This document shows positions 46,302-55,914 of a stretch of DNA of 64,000 nt, piece by piece. The notes under the pieces were generated by a model. It ran no database searches. It saw only the letters and a list, made by a program, of their open reading frames with translations, and had not been told where the DNA came from. Position numbers and translations under genes: made by a program. Source of the DNA: Virgibacillus aidingensis (GTDB taxonomy: Bacteria > Bacillota > Bacilli > Bacillales > Amphibacillaceae). Every line of letters begins with the position of its first letter. Within the stretch, counting starts at the first letter, position 1. Where the stretch lies: the NCBI RefSeq assembly GCF_010994035.1, contig NZ_WIXN01000002.1, positions 62,001 through 126,000 on the forward strand, given 5' to 3'.

Positions 46302-48197
46302 TTACCTATTCAGCAAACTTCCAACGTACCGCAGCAATTCATTCGCCGATACAGAATTATAACCATATTCATCTACCAGTCTGGCAATAACTTCATTGAT
46401 CTTTTTCAGCTGTGACTCATCCGGTGTTTTGGAGGAGGTAGTGATTTTGACGACATCTTTCAGGTCGGCAAACAGTTTTTTCTGAATAGCTTCTCTTAAT
46501 CTTTCATGTGAACTATATTCAAACCGCTTTCCTTTTCTTGCATAAGCAGAAATACGGATAAGAATTTCTTCCCTGAATGCCCGTTTTGCATTTTCCGAAA
46601 TTCCTATCTGTTCTTCAATGGAGCGCATCAACTTTTCATCCGGATTCATTTCTTCCCCTGTCAGCGGGTCCTTCAGTTTATTTTTATTGCAAAATGCCTC
46701 CACATTATCCAGGTAATTATCCATTAATGTTCTGGCAGACTCTTCATAGGAATAAACGAATGCTTTTTGCACTTCTTTTTTGGCAATTTCGTCGTACTCT
46801 TTCCGGGCTACGGAAATATAGTTCATATAATTTTCTTTATCCTCATCCGTGATGGAAGGATGCTGATCCAGCCCTTCCTTTAAGGAACGCAGCACATCCA
46901 GTGCATTAATCGACTTGACGTCTTTACGAATAATGGCAGAAGATATACGGTTGATGACATACCGCGGGTCGATTCCTTCCATTCCTTCCACGGGAAATTC
47001 CTTTCTTAATTCATCAATATCAAGCTGATTAAACCCTTCCACACTTTCGCCGTCATACAGGCGCATTTTTTTTACGAGATCGATCCCCTGCTTTTTGGAA
47101 TCTTTCAGTCTCGTTAAAATGGAAAAAATAGCAGCCACCCTTAATGCATGAGGAGCAATATGCACATCTGCCATATCACTTTCATTAATCATTTTTCTGT
47201 AGATCCGCTCTTCCTCACTTACCTTCAAATTATATGGTATCGGCATGACAATAATCCGTGAATGCAGTGCCTCGTTCTTTTTATTGGCAATAAAAGAACG
47301 ATACTCTGCTTCGTTTGAATGCGCCACGATTAATTCATCTGCACTGATGAGCGCAAACCTACCGGCTTTAAAATTGCCTTCCTGCGTGAGTGAAAGCAAG
47401 TGCCAGAGAAATTTCTCATCGCACTTCAGCATCTCTTGAAATTCCATCATCCCCCGGTTTGCTTTATTCAGCTCTCCATCAAACCGGTAAGCACGCGGAT
47501 CTGATTCCGAGCCGAATTCACTGATCGTGGAAAAGTCTATACTCCCTGTCAAATCGGCAATATCCTGTGATTTTGGATCAGACGGACTAAACGTTCCGAT
47601 CCCCACCCGCTTATCTTCATTGAAAAAAATGCGTTCCACAGGCATATCTTCAATCTTGCCTCCATACTCCTTCTCCAGCCGCATTGTATTTAGCGGGGAA
47701 AGGTTTCCTTCAATACGAATGCCGTATTCCTGATAAAAATCAGCCCGGAGATGAGCCGGAATGAGATGAAGCGGATCTTCATGCATCGGACAGCCCTTGA
47801 TCGCATAGACTGCTCCTTCATCTGTCCTCGAGTATTGTTCAAGGCCACGCTTCAGCATCGTCACAATCGTGGACTTTCCACCGCTCACCGGACCCATTAA
47901 CAGTAAAATCCGTTTCCTTACGTCCAGGCGTTTTGCTGCGGGATGAAAATATTCCTCCACCAGCTTTTCAATTGCTTCCTCCAGCCCGAAAATCTCTTCG
48001 CCAAAGAAGTGATACATCTTTTTCCCGTCCCGCTCGGTCAGTCCTGAGCTTTTTATCATATTGTAAACCCGGGAATGCGCAGTCTGGGCAACTTCCGGTC
48101 TTTCTTTGACAATCTCTAAATAATCCGCGAACGATCCTTCCCACTTCAGTCGCTTTTCTTCTTCACGGTGACTCTTTACTTTTTCTAAAATATCCAT
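46302..48197 (-). CDS. prkA: PrkA serine protein kinase/AAA+ protein
   Basis: 631 residues, the normal family length. LLLMGPVSGGKSTIVTMLKRGL is the Walker A region of the AAA+ part; IKGCPMHEDPLHLIP, FNEDKRVGIGTFSPSDPKSQD and ALISADELIVAHSNEAEYRSF are family signatures; the C-terminal kinase-like domain starts around residue 400. In B. subtilis PrkA is made in the mother cell and promotes sporulation through SigK; an ATP-dependent protease activity has also been proposed. It is first of the prkA-yhbH-spoVR series. Ribosome site GGAGGG. Confidence 0.96.
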   Translation of the reverse strand: MDILEKVKSHREEEKRLKWEGSFADYLEIVKERPEVAQTAHSRVYNMIKSSGLTERDGKKMYHFFGEEIFGLEEAIEKLVEEYFHPAAKRLDVRKRILLLMGPVSGGKSTIVTMLKRGLEQYSRTDEGAVYAIKGCPMHEDPLHLIPAHLRADFYQEYGIRIEGNLSPLNTMRLEKEYGGKIEDMPVERIFFNEDKRVGIGTFSPSDPKSQDIADLTGSIDFSTISEFGSESDPRAYRFDGELNKANRGMMEFQEMLKCDEKFLWHLLSLTQEGNFKAGRFALISADELIVAHSNEAEYRSFIANKKNEALHSRIIVMPIPYNLKVSEEERIYRKMINESDMADVHIAPHALRVAAIFSILTRLKDSKKQGIDLVKKMRLYDGESVEGFNQLDIDELRKEFPVEGMEGIDPRYVINRISSAIIRKDVKSINALDVLRSLKEGLDQHPSITDEDKENYMNYISVARKEYDEIAKKEVQKAFVYSYEESARTLMDNYLDNVEAFCNKNKLKDPLTGEEMNPDEKLMRSIEEQIGISENAKRAFREEILIRISAYARKGKRFEYSSHERLREAIQKKLFADLKDVVKITTSSKTPDESQLKKINEVIARLVDEYGYNSVSANELLRYVGSLLNR

Positions 48198-48230
48198 GTC
48201 ATACCCTCCATCTGATCGCGGTTTCTATCC

Positions 48231-48259
48231 ATCATATGCAAAATAGGTATGACAAATGC
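48231..48259 (-). promoter_or_regulatory. Possible SigE promoter of prkA
   Basis: GCATTTG, 14 bases, CATATGAT on the minus strand approximates the mother-cell SigE consensus, about 30 bases upstream of the prkA ATG. prkA is SigE-dependent in B. subtilis. Confidence 0.4.
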
Positions 48260-48399
48260 ATAATAGGACAGCGGAACAAGTCTTACGGAAGGCGTGATTT
48301 AGTACAATCCCGTCTTTTAAGGCGGAGCGGGCATTTAATATACAACCCGGGTCTGCTGCGATGTGAAATCCCGCAGAGCAGGCAGCACCGGAACTGTAA

Positions 48400-48624
48400 T
48401 GCTATGAGAATTCTTTTACGCAAGAATCGTTTTCTCCAGAGTTTGACAGTATAGAAACACAACTTTGCGGGATAAAAGAAGAAAGCCGAGTCATTTATAA
48501 GCAAGAGGTGGTAAAACAGCACAGCGGAGAAAACGCAGCAAATATTTTAAGGTTTATTATAGAAGAAATTTTTGAAAAAAATGCAGAAGACAAGCTTCCT
48601 GGGTACAAATCCGCAGAGCCATAA
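48400..48624 (+). pseudogene. Coding remnant of unknown origin
   Basis: A start-less 74-codon frame reads CYENSFTQESFSPEFDSIET, then IKEESRVIYKQEVVKQHSGE, ANILRFIIEEIFEKNAEDKL and ends KSAEP. The amphipathic helical pattern and Lys/Glu content are protein-like, but there is no upstream ATG; the only internal start is a GTG near the middle. It is probably the tail of a decayed gene; no family recognised. Confidence 0.35.
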
Positions 48625-48914
48625 TACTGCAAATTCCCATATATTCACAATGGAAGGTGTTAAGATGAGCGTTATATGGATTTTTCATGATAATTGAAAC
48701 TTGAACATTCAATTAAATCTTCAACTCAGACAAAATTACGCAACCAGCAGAAAATACAAAATAAACGGCGATATGCAATATCAGCTGGGATGGCCTGCAG
48801 TCAATGAATTATAAAAAGTAATGAATTAGTAAACTGTGTAGATGCTTGGATTTAGACGGGAGTAAAATAATTTGCAAACATACAACTTTCTGCTATATTT
48901 TGTGAGATTTTTAC
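48625..48914. other. Intergenic region without a recognised gene
   Basis: AT-rich; only frames of about ten codons carry ribosome sites. Nothing further is supported. Confidence 0.5.
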
Positions 48915-49169
48915 TCAAAGGAAAAACATGCTGATTAATACATACCCAGATGCCATGAGCGACAGCAGAAAAATTAACGATGTATATAATAATATTTTGG
49001 TTTTTCTATCCATTGCCCTGACCTCCCGGCGTAATGGAGAAAATCCCAGAAGGCAGCCTCCCAAAATCGTAATTAATCCGTATAATGGATCGAACATACT
49101 CCCCAGACACATCCCTGCTGTAAAGAGTATGAAAGCAAATATCGGATTAAATAAAACCTTCGCAGCCAA
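48915..49169 (-). CDS. Small membrane protein, 84 aa, unknown
   Basis: TTG start with AGAGAGG 9 bases upstream. Three hydrophobic segments (FNPIFAFILFTAGMCLG, YGLITILGGCLLGF and LLYTSLIFLLSLMASGYVLI) with a basic loop (RREVRAMDRKTK) between the second and third place the protein in the membrane. No family recognised. Confidence 0.6.
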   Translation of the reverse strand: MAAKVLFNPIFAFILFTAGMCLGSMFDPLYGLITILGGCLLGFSPLRREVRAMDRKTKILLYTSLIFLLSLMASGYVLISMFFL

Positions 49170-49303
49170 TTTGATCTTCCTCTCTTTATTTTAAACAGCT
49201 GCAGCACCCTTTTCCTTAACAATAATTATAGCATCATTCTTTAACATTTTCTTTAATTTCAAAAAACATACATATTATCCCGCATCTTGACTTTCAGAAA
49301 ACA

Positions 49304-49357
49304 GAAAGCGTGCATCCTTGATAAACATATAAGGTCTGCACACTTTCTTCAGTTTTT
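49304..49357. terminator. Terminator of the aldo/keto reductase gene
   Basis: GAAAGCGTGC pairs imperfectly with GCACACTTTC over an inner AAGG/CCTT; T-rich sequence follows on both strands (TTTTTTT on +, TGTTTTCTG on minus). Confidence 0.75.
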
Positions 49358-49365
49358 TTATTCAC

Positions 49366-50298
49366 TTACTCAAAAATACGGTCAATATCCTGAACTTCCT
49401 GAGCCGTTAATTGTACATCCAGCGTGTTCAGGTTATCAAGCACCTGTTGGCCCCGTTTGGCACCAGGAATAACGGCGTCGATCGCATCTCTGGTCAAATA
49501 CCATGCAAGCACAACATGCGCTGCAGATGCATTTTTGCCATTCGCAATTTTCCGAAGCTGCTCTACCTTTGCCAGGTTTTGTTCATAGACACCTTTCTGG
49601 AAGTATGGGGAGTTTGCCCGGAAATCATTGAACTGCGCATTTTTATCATATTTTCCTGCCAAAAGGCCGGATGCCAGCGGGAAAAATGGAATAAACGAAA
49701 TATTTTGCTCCGTAACATACGGAAACAGGGTGTTTTCCGCTTCCCGGTTCAGCAGATTATATTCGCCCTGATACACATCAACATAACCATCCTGATTCGC
49801 CCGCTTTAATTGATCCGGCGAGAAATTGGAGACACCAATCGCGCGGATTTTCCCTTCATCCTTCAATTCTTTTAATGAGCCGACTGCTTCCGCTTCAGGG
49901 GTTTTTTCATCCGGATAATGGATATACATAAGATCCACATAATCTGTCTGCAGCCGCTTCAGACTTTTATCCACTTCCTGTTTCAAAAAATCCGGGGAGT
50001 TATTATTTTTCATGCCGTCGTCTGTAAATACCGGGGATACTTTTGAGGCAATGACCAAATCGGCTCGTTTCCCGCTGCTCTTTACGACTTCGCCAATTAG
50101 TTCCTCTGAACGTCCCTGGCCATATAAATAGGCTGTATCAAGAAAGTTTACCCCATGATCGATTGCAGTTCTTACAAGTTCTTTTCCTGCTTCTTCGTCT
50201 GTATCGGGATATAGATTATGCCCTCCAACAGCGTTTGTTCCCAGACCAATCGGGTTCACCTTTAACCAGGACTTGCCTAATTCTACTTGTTTTGTCAT
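49366..50298 (-). CDS. Aldo/keto reductase
   Basis: 310 residues, TIM barrel. FLDTAYLYGQGRSEELIGE has the catalytic Asp and Tyr, IASKVSP the Lys, and YVDLMYIHYPDEKTP the His; IGVSNFSPDQL and VIPGAKRGQQV bind NADPH. It is closest in style to the IolS/YccK-like general reductases. The physiological substrate is not evident. Start ATG at 50298; single gene with its own terminator. Confidence 0.9.
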   Translation of the reverse strand: MTKQVELGKSWLKVNPIGLGTNAVGGHNLYPDTDEEAGKELVRTAIDHGVNFLDTAYLYGQGRSEELIGEVVKSSGKRADLVIASKVSPVFTDDGMKNNNSPDFLKQEVDKSLKRLQTDYVDLMYIHYPDEKTPEAEAVGSLKELKDEGKIRAIGVSNFSPDQLKRANQDGYVDVYQGEYNLLNREAENTLFPYVTEQNISFIPFFPLASGLLAGKYDKNAQFNDFRANSPYFQKGVYEQNLAKVEQLRKIANGKNASAAHVVLAWYLTRDAIDAVIPGAKRGQQVLDNLNTLDVQLTAQEVQDIDRIFE

Positions 50299-50475
50299 AC
50301 AAATCACGTCTCTTTTTTAAGTGAGGGTTCATGTGGCTTTTGCAGTTATTGCATGGATTTCTCCACAAAACAGGTCAATAACAATTCACTCAAAAACTGG
50401 ATAATATGAATCAGACTAGCATAATATGGAAATTTAAGCCAGAAATCCGCGCCCCCAAAAATAAGCAGACAACAC

Positions 50476-50510
50476 AAAAAGACTGCTGAATCACACATCA
50501 GCAGTCTTTC
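50476..50510 (-). terminator. Terminator of the TraB gene
   Basis: GACTGCTGA and TCAGCAGTC pair around a short loop, followed by TTTTTGTG on the minus strand. Confidence 0.9.
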
Positions 50511-50519
50511 AGTTCATAT

Positions 50520-51695
50520 TTACAGATTCTGAATAAAGATCCGAATTACGTCTGCGCCCCCGACCAATGTTCCAAGCGAACTGCCAAGGTTCGCTAAAAT
50601 AACAACAAGCAAAATCCTTGTAACTTTGTTTTGCCAAAAACCTTTTACACTCTGCACATCATCCGACAAACTTTCAAAATCACTGACATACGGTTTCTTT
50701 ATATAGGCCTGTACAATTCCTGCAAACCAGCCTGAAGCCAGCAATGGATTTAATGATGTAAACGGGGCAGCGATGAAGGCAGTAAGAATCGCCAGCGGAT
50801 GCGCCCATGCAACAGCTGCACCAACAGCAGATAAAGAACCATTCCATAAAAGCCAGCTGATTGCCTGCTGCAGCCCTGCGGATGGATTCGCATAGAACGT
50901 ATAAGCAATAATCGCCAATATAACTACCGGTATGGACCAGCCAATGACTTTCGGCCACTTTGATTTCGGCGGAACTTTCGTCAGCCGTTTTAAATCGTTT
51001 TCTTTTCTAATTTCCTCTTTGATCCCTGGGACATGGGCTGCTCCAAGGACTGCAACTACCTTATCTCCCGGGGCCTTTTTAATTTTTTGGGCTAAATATT
51101 GATCACGCTCATCAATTAACGGTTTTTTTAATCGCGGAAAATGCTCTGTAAACTCATTCAGTACCGAATTAATCGTATCCTGCTTCTTCATTTTTTCCAA
51201 TTCCTCTTCAGAAATGGTTTCTTTGCTGAAAATACTTCCAACCACCTGCATCAGCAGAATAGCTTTCCCTTTCATACCAAGGTTGCCCCAAATGCGTGAA
51301 AACGTAATTTGTATATTTCGGTCAGCCAATACGAGAGCAGCACCATGTTCTTCAGCAGATTCAATACCTTGTATCATTTCCTGGCCCGGACTGATTCCAA
51401 ATTGTTTGGCCATCCGCTTTTGAAAGGAAGAAATAGCCAGGTTCATTAATAAAAGTGTCGCTTTCTTTTCTTTAATGACCTTGAATATATCCATATTCTT
51501 CCACCGGCTGTCATCTTTGATCGACTGGTACCTCTGTTCATCCAGCTCCACACAGACTGCATCCGGTTTTTCCAGGTCGATCACCCGCTTCACTTCTTCA
51601 GCACTATGCTTGGAAACATGCGCTGTTCCTATTAATATTATTTTTTTGCCATCTATATATAGGCGCGAAACATTTTCTTCTTCCATATATTCCAT
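50520..51695 (-). CDS. TraB/PrgY family membrane protein
   Basis: 391 residues. Residues 1-235 are the TraB domain: IILIGTAHVSKHSAEEVKRV and VVAVLGAAHVPGIKEEI hold the two conserved GxxH segments, with VCVELDEQRYQS and LVLADRNIQITFSR between them. Residues 250-390 hold four hydrophobic helices including AFIAAPFTSLNPLLASGWFAG. TraB and PrgY of Enterococcus reduce peptide-pheromone activity; chromosomal relatives in bacilli have no proven role. It is the second TraB-fold protein of the window, here membrane-bound. Confidence 0.88.
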   Translation of the reverse strand: MEYMEEENVSRLYIDGKKIILIGTAHVSKHSAEEVKRVIDLEKPDAVCVELDEQRYQSIKDDSRWKNMDIFKVIKEKKATLLLMNLAISSFQKRMAKQFGISPGQEMIQGIESAEEHGAALVLADRNIQITFSRIWGNLGMKGKAILLMQVVGSIFSKETISEEELEKMKKQDTINSVLNEFTEHFPRLKKPLIDERDQYLAQKIKKAPGDKVVAVLGAAHVPGIKEEIRKENDLKRLTKVPPKSKWPKVIGWSIPVVILAIIAYTFYANPSAGLQQAISWLLWNGSLSAVGAAVAWAHPLAILTAFIAAPFTSLNPLLASGWFAGIVQAYIKKPYVSDFESLSDDVQSVKGFWQNKVTRILLVVILANLGSSLGTLVGGADVIRIFIQNL

Positions 51696-51950
51696 TTCTT
51701 TTATCTTCCCTATCTTCGTTTAGTTAAAAATTCCCGTATACCTATAATAAACTAGTATGAGCAGAATGAATAGACATTTTTCTATTTATAAAGAAAATAT
51801 CCTCTAATGAATGGCATAATATTGTAAAGGATGGAGAAATTAATATAAAAGAAGATGTTCAAAGCGGCCGGTGAAAATGACACTTCAGATTTCCCGTTCC
51901 TTTTCATCCCTTTTGAACTTGCACTTAAATGTATGTTAGAGGTGTTACGA

Positions 51951-52502
51951 GTGACGAATATTTTTGAAAACATTACAGATTTTATAAAAAACACGGTGGA
52001 TGGCGAAGATAAGCCGCCTCTCCATATTGGAGAAGCTTTTGGCTGCTGGCTGTATCTTTCCGCTCTGCATGAGGAAGTGCCAGGACTCGATATTGCATTG
52101 AACACCACCAAGGACAGGGATCTAATAGAGCTCATCCAGGAATCAAAAAAGCTTGGGCAATCCCAACTAGATAAACTGGAAAAGTTTATGATAAATGAAG
52201 GCATCCCTTTGGGCATGTCTTCTGAACCAAAGCCAAAATCCGATTCCGCATCTATCCCGCCTGGTGTAAAGATGACCGATTATGAGATAGCAAATTTCAT
52301 TTCCGTTAAAATTGTTTCCAACACAACATTGTGCGCCACCAATATGAACCAGTCCATCCGGTCCGATATGGGGTTGCTTTGGTTATCATTTTTGGGAGAA
52401 AAGGCGCAATTCGGCTTCAAATTGAAAACAGTTATGCGAAAACGCGGCTGGATTAAAAATCCGCCTTCTTATTTACCCAGCGGATCAGACAAAAATAACT
52501 GA
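51951..52502 (+). CDS. DUF3231 family protein
   Basis: 183 residues from a GTG at 51951 (AGAGGTG upstream); a longer in-frame start at 51855 has no ribosome site and is rejected. FENITDFIKNTVDGEDKPPL, HIGEAFGCWLYLSALHEEVP, LEKFMINEGIPLG and TLCATNMNQSIRSDMGLLWL fit the DUF3231 helical, ferritin-like family of Bacillus, of unknown function and usually longer with two copies. Here one copy is present. It reads towards the sigma-54 regulator gene. Confidence 0.75.
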   Translation: MTNIFENITDFIKNTVDGEDKPPLHIGEAFGCWLYLSALHEEVPGLDIALNTTKDRDLIELIQESKKLGQSQLDKLEKFMINEGIPLGMSSEPKPKSDSASIPPGVKMTDYEIANFISVKIVSNTTLCATNMNQSIRSDMGLLWLSFLGEKAQFGFKLKTVMRKRGWIKNPPSYLPSGSDKNN

Positions 52503-52743
52503 ATAAGGAGCTGTCAAAAACGCAGCTCCCTGCTGAAACCCCAGTTATGCCATCGTTTTATTTTGATAAGGAAGCTCTGGCTCCATGGATTTATCACAAT
52601 AACATAAGAAGACCACACCACAGTTTGTCCAAAAACAACCATCACTGAATGATAAATCCGCTTTCTTTTCTCCGCCCCCCGGCCGATCCGCTTGCTGGCA
52701 TTTCATAACTATATCTTCAAACGCAAGGGGAAGTCCAATTCAT

Positions 52744-54120
52744 TTATAACTCATATTTCCGCAGTTTGTTATATAGAGTCATCCGTGAGATGCCAAGCTT
52801 TTTGGCTGTAAGCGATTTGTTGCCGTTTGTTTTTTTCAGCATTTCTTCTATTTGCTGCCTTTCCAGATTTTCTTTTTCTTCCGGAAGCAGCGGGAAACGG
52901 TTTTCTGAAGATAGGGCCGCCCTTTCTTCCTTCCACCCGGCATTCGGGAAAAACGTCAGCATATCCTTCCTCGTAATAAATGGTTTTTCCGACAAAATAA
53001 TGATCCGTTCCATAAAGTTACGAAGTTCCCTTACATTGCCGGGCCAATCATATTCCAGCAAAAGCTCCATTGCATTTTGTTCTATTTCCGGTAAAGGCAC
53101 CTGATACCTTAACGCAAACTGCTTCAAAAATACTTGTGTCAATTCCGGAATATCCTCTATTCGGTGACGCAATGGAGGCATTGTCAATTGAATTACATTC
53201 AGGCGATAATATAAATCGGAGCGAAACTGTTTTTGCTCCATTAATTGTTTTAAATTCTGATTTGTCGCAGCAACAAAACGAACATCGATTTTTCTTCCCT
53301 TTGAATCACCAACCCGATACAGCGTTTCTTCCTGCAGGACACGGAGAAGTTTAACCTGCATCTCCAGCGGCAGCTCTCCTACCTCATCCAGAAACAGGGT
53401 CCCCCCATCGGCTAGCTCCAGCTTACCTGCCTTCCCATTCTTCTCTGCACCGGTAAATGTACCGCCCTCGTAACCAAATAATTCACTTTCGAATAATGCC
53501 TGAGGAATAGCACCACAGTTAACCGGAATGAACGGCCCATCGTTGCGGCCGCTTGCGTCGTGAATGGCACGGGCGCAGATTTCCTTACCTGTGCCGCTTT
53601 CCCCGAGAATTAATGTCGTTGCATTTGTTTTTGCAGCTTTTCTCGCCATTTGAATTGTTTGTTTCAGGATGCTGCTCTTTCCCCTTAAATTTACAAATGG
53701 ATTTTCTTCATTATTTAAGTTCACCTTTTGACGCAGCTCATTTAACTCCGCAGAAGTACTCTCCAGATTGGCATTTAACTTTACAATCTGTGTGATGTCC
53801 CGCTCAATGGAAACCGCTGCAACCAGTTCCTTTTCTTCATTGTAAATCGGCACTGCATTAATGACTACATGTTTGTCCTCTCTTGGACGGTGGTACTCAT
53901 TCCATACTTCTTCCCGGGATTTTAGCACCTGCAGTACAACAAGATCTTCGGTGTAAAAGTAATCAGTGATCTGTTTATGAAGTATCTCTTCCTGCGTAAT
54001 GTTATATGTTCTGACTGCTGCCTCATTCCAAAAAATCACTTCCTTTTCTTTATTGACAATGGTAATGGCATCATCCTCCATTTTCAAAATGGCATTTAAG
54101 TAGTATAGTTCATTGGACAT
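52744..54120 (-). CDS. Sigma-54 activator with PAS domain, probable proline catabolism regulator
   Basis: 458 residues: PAS domain (about 8-112, [17 protein letters not shown]), a linker helix, the AAA+ activator domain (Walker A GESGTGKE near 175, [31 protein letters not shown]) and a Fis-type helix-turn-helix at the end ([19 protein letters not shown]). The sigma-54 contact loop reads GTFTGA instead of the usual GAFTGA; the Phe and second Thr are kept. It is divergent from the proline operon, which has a sigma-54 promoter, so it probably plays the part RocR or PutR plays in B. subtilis. The ATG at 54120 follows GGGAGG. Confidence 0.9.
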   Translation of the reverse strand: MSNELYYLNAILKMEDDAITIVNKEKEVIFWNEAAVRTYNITQEEILHKQITDYFYTEDLVVLQVLKSREEVWNEYHRPREDKHVVINAVPIYNEEKELVAAVSIERDITQIVKLNANLESTSAELNELRQKVNLNNEENPFVNLRGKSSILKQTIQMARKAAKTNATTLILGESGTGKEICARAIHDASGRNDGPFIPVNCGAIPQALFESELFGYEGGTFTGAEKNGKAGKLELADGGTLFLDEVGELPLEMQVKLLRVLQEETLYRVGDSKGRKIDVRFVAATNQNLKQLMEQKQFRSDLYYRLNVIQLTMPPLRHRIEDIPELTQVFLKQFALRYQVPLPEIEQNAMELLLEYDWPGNVRELRNFMERIIILSEKPFITRKDMLTFFPNAGWKEERAALSSENRFPLLPEEKENLERQQIEEMLKKTNGNKSLTAKKLGISRMTLYNKLRKYEL

Positions 54121-54133
54121 ATTTACACCTCCC

Positions 54134-54168
54134 AAGTGTAAACTTATATGTAAATTAAGTATACACTT
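54134..54168. promoter_or_regulatory. Inverted repeat, probable enhancer site of the activator
   Basis: AAGTGTAAACTTA and TAAGTATACACTT (12 of 13 positions complementary) flank a 9-base centre, about 150 bases upstream of the predicted sigma-54 start point. The site abuts the activator's own ribosome site, so it may also control that gene. Confidence 0.65.
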
Positions 54169-54232
54169 CTGTAAAACAACTGTACATACTTTGCACGATC
54201 TTAGGATAATATGGCTATGATAAAAATTTATT

Positions 54233-54246
54233 TGAAAACGATTACG
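54233..54246 (+). promoter_or_regulatory. cre-like catabolite repression site
   Basis: TGAAAACGATTACG fits the CcpA consensus (TGWAANCGNTNWCA) at 13 of 14 positions. It lies between the enhancer repeat and the sigma-54 promoter, where bound CcpA would hinder activation. Confidence 0.5.
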
Positions 54247-54274
54247 CTAAGCTTTCTGAAGAAATTCATAAAAC

Positions 54275-54292
54275 TTGGCATGGTTTTTGCAT
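54275..54292 (+). promoter_or_regulatory. Sigma-54 (SigL) promoter of the proline operon
   Basis: TTGGCATGGTTTTTGCAT matches the -24/-12 consensus: GG at 54277-54278 and GC at 54289-54290, ten bases between. It precedes the P5C dehydrogenase GTG by about 65 bases. Confidence 0.88.
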
Positions 54293-54357
54293 GTTTGATA
54301 GAATGATAGATGGTTATCCTTGGAGATAGCTGTAAATACATTGAAGGAGGTTTTCTT

Positions 54358-55905
54358 GTGGTTTTACCATTTAAGCATGAACCGTTTACGGATTTTAATG
54401 ATGAAGTCAACAAGAAGGAATTCGAAGCCGCACTGAACAAAGTGAAGGGTGAGCTGGGGCAAGAATATCCAATAGTTATAAACGGAGAAAAAATCTTTAC
54501 GGATGATAAACTGACTTCCTATAACCCCGGGAACAAAGATGAAGTAGTAGGTAAAGTATCCAAAGCGACAAAAGAGCATATTGAGCAGGCAATGGAAAGT
54601 GCGAAGGAAGCATTTAAAACATGGAGCACCTGGTCGCCAAAAGAGCGGGCAGATATTCTGTTCCGTGCTGCTGCTAAAATCCGCCGCCGCAAACATGAGT
54701 TTTCGGCATGGCTGGCTTATGATGCAGGCAAACCATGGAACCAGGCAGACGGTGATACAGCAGAAGGAATTGATTTTCTGGAGTATTACGCCCGCCAGAT
54801 GATTGAACTTGGTGAAGGAAAAGAACTGAACCACCGTGTAAACGAGCATAATGCCTACACGTATCAGGCAATGGGGCCGGGTGTGGTTATTCCGCCATGG
54901 AACTTTGCGTTTGCTATCGTGGCTGGAACAACGGTTGCTCCGATAGTAGCAGGAAATACGGTACTCATGAAACCATCGGAAAATACACCGGTGATTGCTT
55001 ATAAACTTGTGGAAGTACTGGAAGAAGCCGGTCTTCCTAAAGGTGTATTGAACTTTGTGCCTGGCGATCCTGCAGAAATCGGTGATTACCTGGTGGACCA
55101 CATAGATACACACTTTATCAACTTTACTGGGTCCCGCGCAACAGGTACACGAATTTATGAGCGTGCAGCCAAAGTCCATGAAGGACAGCAGCAATTGAAA
55201 ACAGTTGTAGCGGAAATGGGCGGTAAAGATACGATTATCGTTGACAAAGAAGCTGATCTTGATTTGGCAGCACAATCCATTGTGGACTCTGCATTTGGTT
55301 TTTCAGGACAAAAGTGTTCCGCCTGCTCCAGAGCCATTGTCCATAAAGATGTATACGATGAAGTACTGGAGAAATCCATTGAGCTTACGAAAGAGCTGAC
55401 TGTCGGCAACCCTGCCGAAGAAAATGTGTATATGGGCGCGGTTGTAAACCGGAAGCAATTTGACAAAATTAAAGACTATATTGAAGTCGGCAAACAAGAA
55501 GGAGAGCTCGCTTACGGCGGAAAAACTGACGACTCCAAAGGCTTCTTTGTTTACCCGACAATCTTCAAGGATATGGATCCTGAAGGCAGAATTATGCAGG
55601 AAGAGATCTTTGGACCTGTTGTAGGATTTGCCAAAGCCAATGATTTTGATGAATTACTGGAAATTGCAAATAATACAGAATATGGGCTGACAGGTGCGGT
55701 GATTTCCGATAACCGTGAACATTTGAATCGCGCACGCACGGAATTCCAGGTAGGGAACCTGTACTTCAACCGCGGCTGTACAGCAGCCATTGTCGGTTAC
55801 CAGCCATTTGGCGGATTCAAAATGTCCGGTACTGATTCAAAAGCCGGAGGTCCTGATTATCTGCATCACTTCTTAAACGCAAAAACAGTAACAGAAGCAT
55901 TTTAA
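54358..55905 (+). CDS. rocA: L-glutamate gamma-semialdehyde (P5C) dehydrogenase
   Basis: 515 residues, the same length as B. subtilis RocA/PutC; oxidises pyrroline-5-carboxylate to glutamate with [22 protein letters not shown] supplies the catalytic Glu, and [21 protein letters not shown] the nucleophile Cys. [20 protein letters not shown] and [13 protein letters not shown] form the NAD site. A GTG at 54358 with AAGGAGG 7 bases upstream is the start. It is first gene after the sigma-54 promoter. Confidence 0.95.
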   Translation: MVLPFKHEPFTDFNDEVNKKEFEAALNKVKGELGQEYPIVINGEKIFTDDKLTSYNPGNKDEVVGKVSKATKEHIEQAMESAKEAFKTWSTWSPKERADILFRAAAKIRRRKHEFSAWLAYDAGKPWNQADGDTAEGIDFLEYYARQMIELGEGKELNHRVNEHNAYTYQAMGPGVVIPPWNFAFAIVAGTTVAPIVAGNTVLMKPSENTPVIAYKLVEVLEEAGLPKGVLNFVPGDPAEIGDYLVDHIDTHFINFTGSRATGTRIYERAAKVHEGQQQLKTVVAEMGGKDTIIVDKEADLDLAAQSIVDSAFGFSGQKCSACSRAIVHKDVYDEVLEKSIELTKELTVGNPAEENVYMGAVVNRKQFDKIKDYIEVGKQEGELAYGGKTDDSKGFFVYPTIFKDMDPEGRIMQEEIFGPVVGFAKANDFDELLEIANNTEYGLTGAVISDNREHLNRARTEFQVGNLYFNRGCTAAIVGYQPFGGFKMSGTDSKAGGPDYLHHFLNAKTVTEAF

Positions 55906-55914
55906 TTTTTAATA

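Noticed and set aside
51782-52216. 144-codon minus-strand frame near the DUF3231 gene
   Set aside because: Mostly antisense to the DUF3231 gene, Ser/Phe-rich, without a ribosome site.
54364-55275. 303-codon open frame on the minus strand
   Set aside because: It lies opposite the P5C dehydrogenase gene; its composition (many Cys, Phe, His) is that of an antisense shadow and no ribosome site is present.
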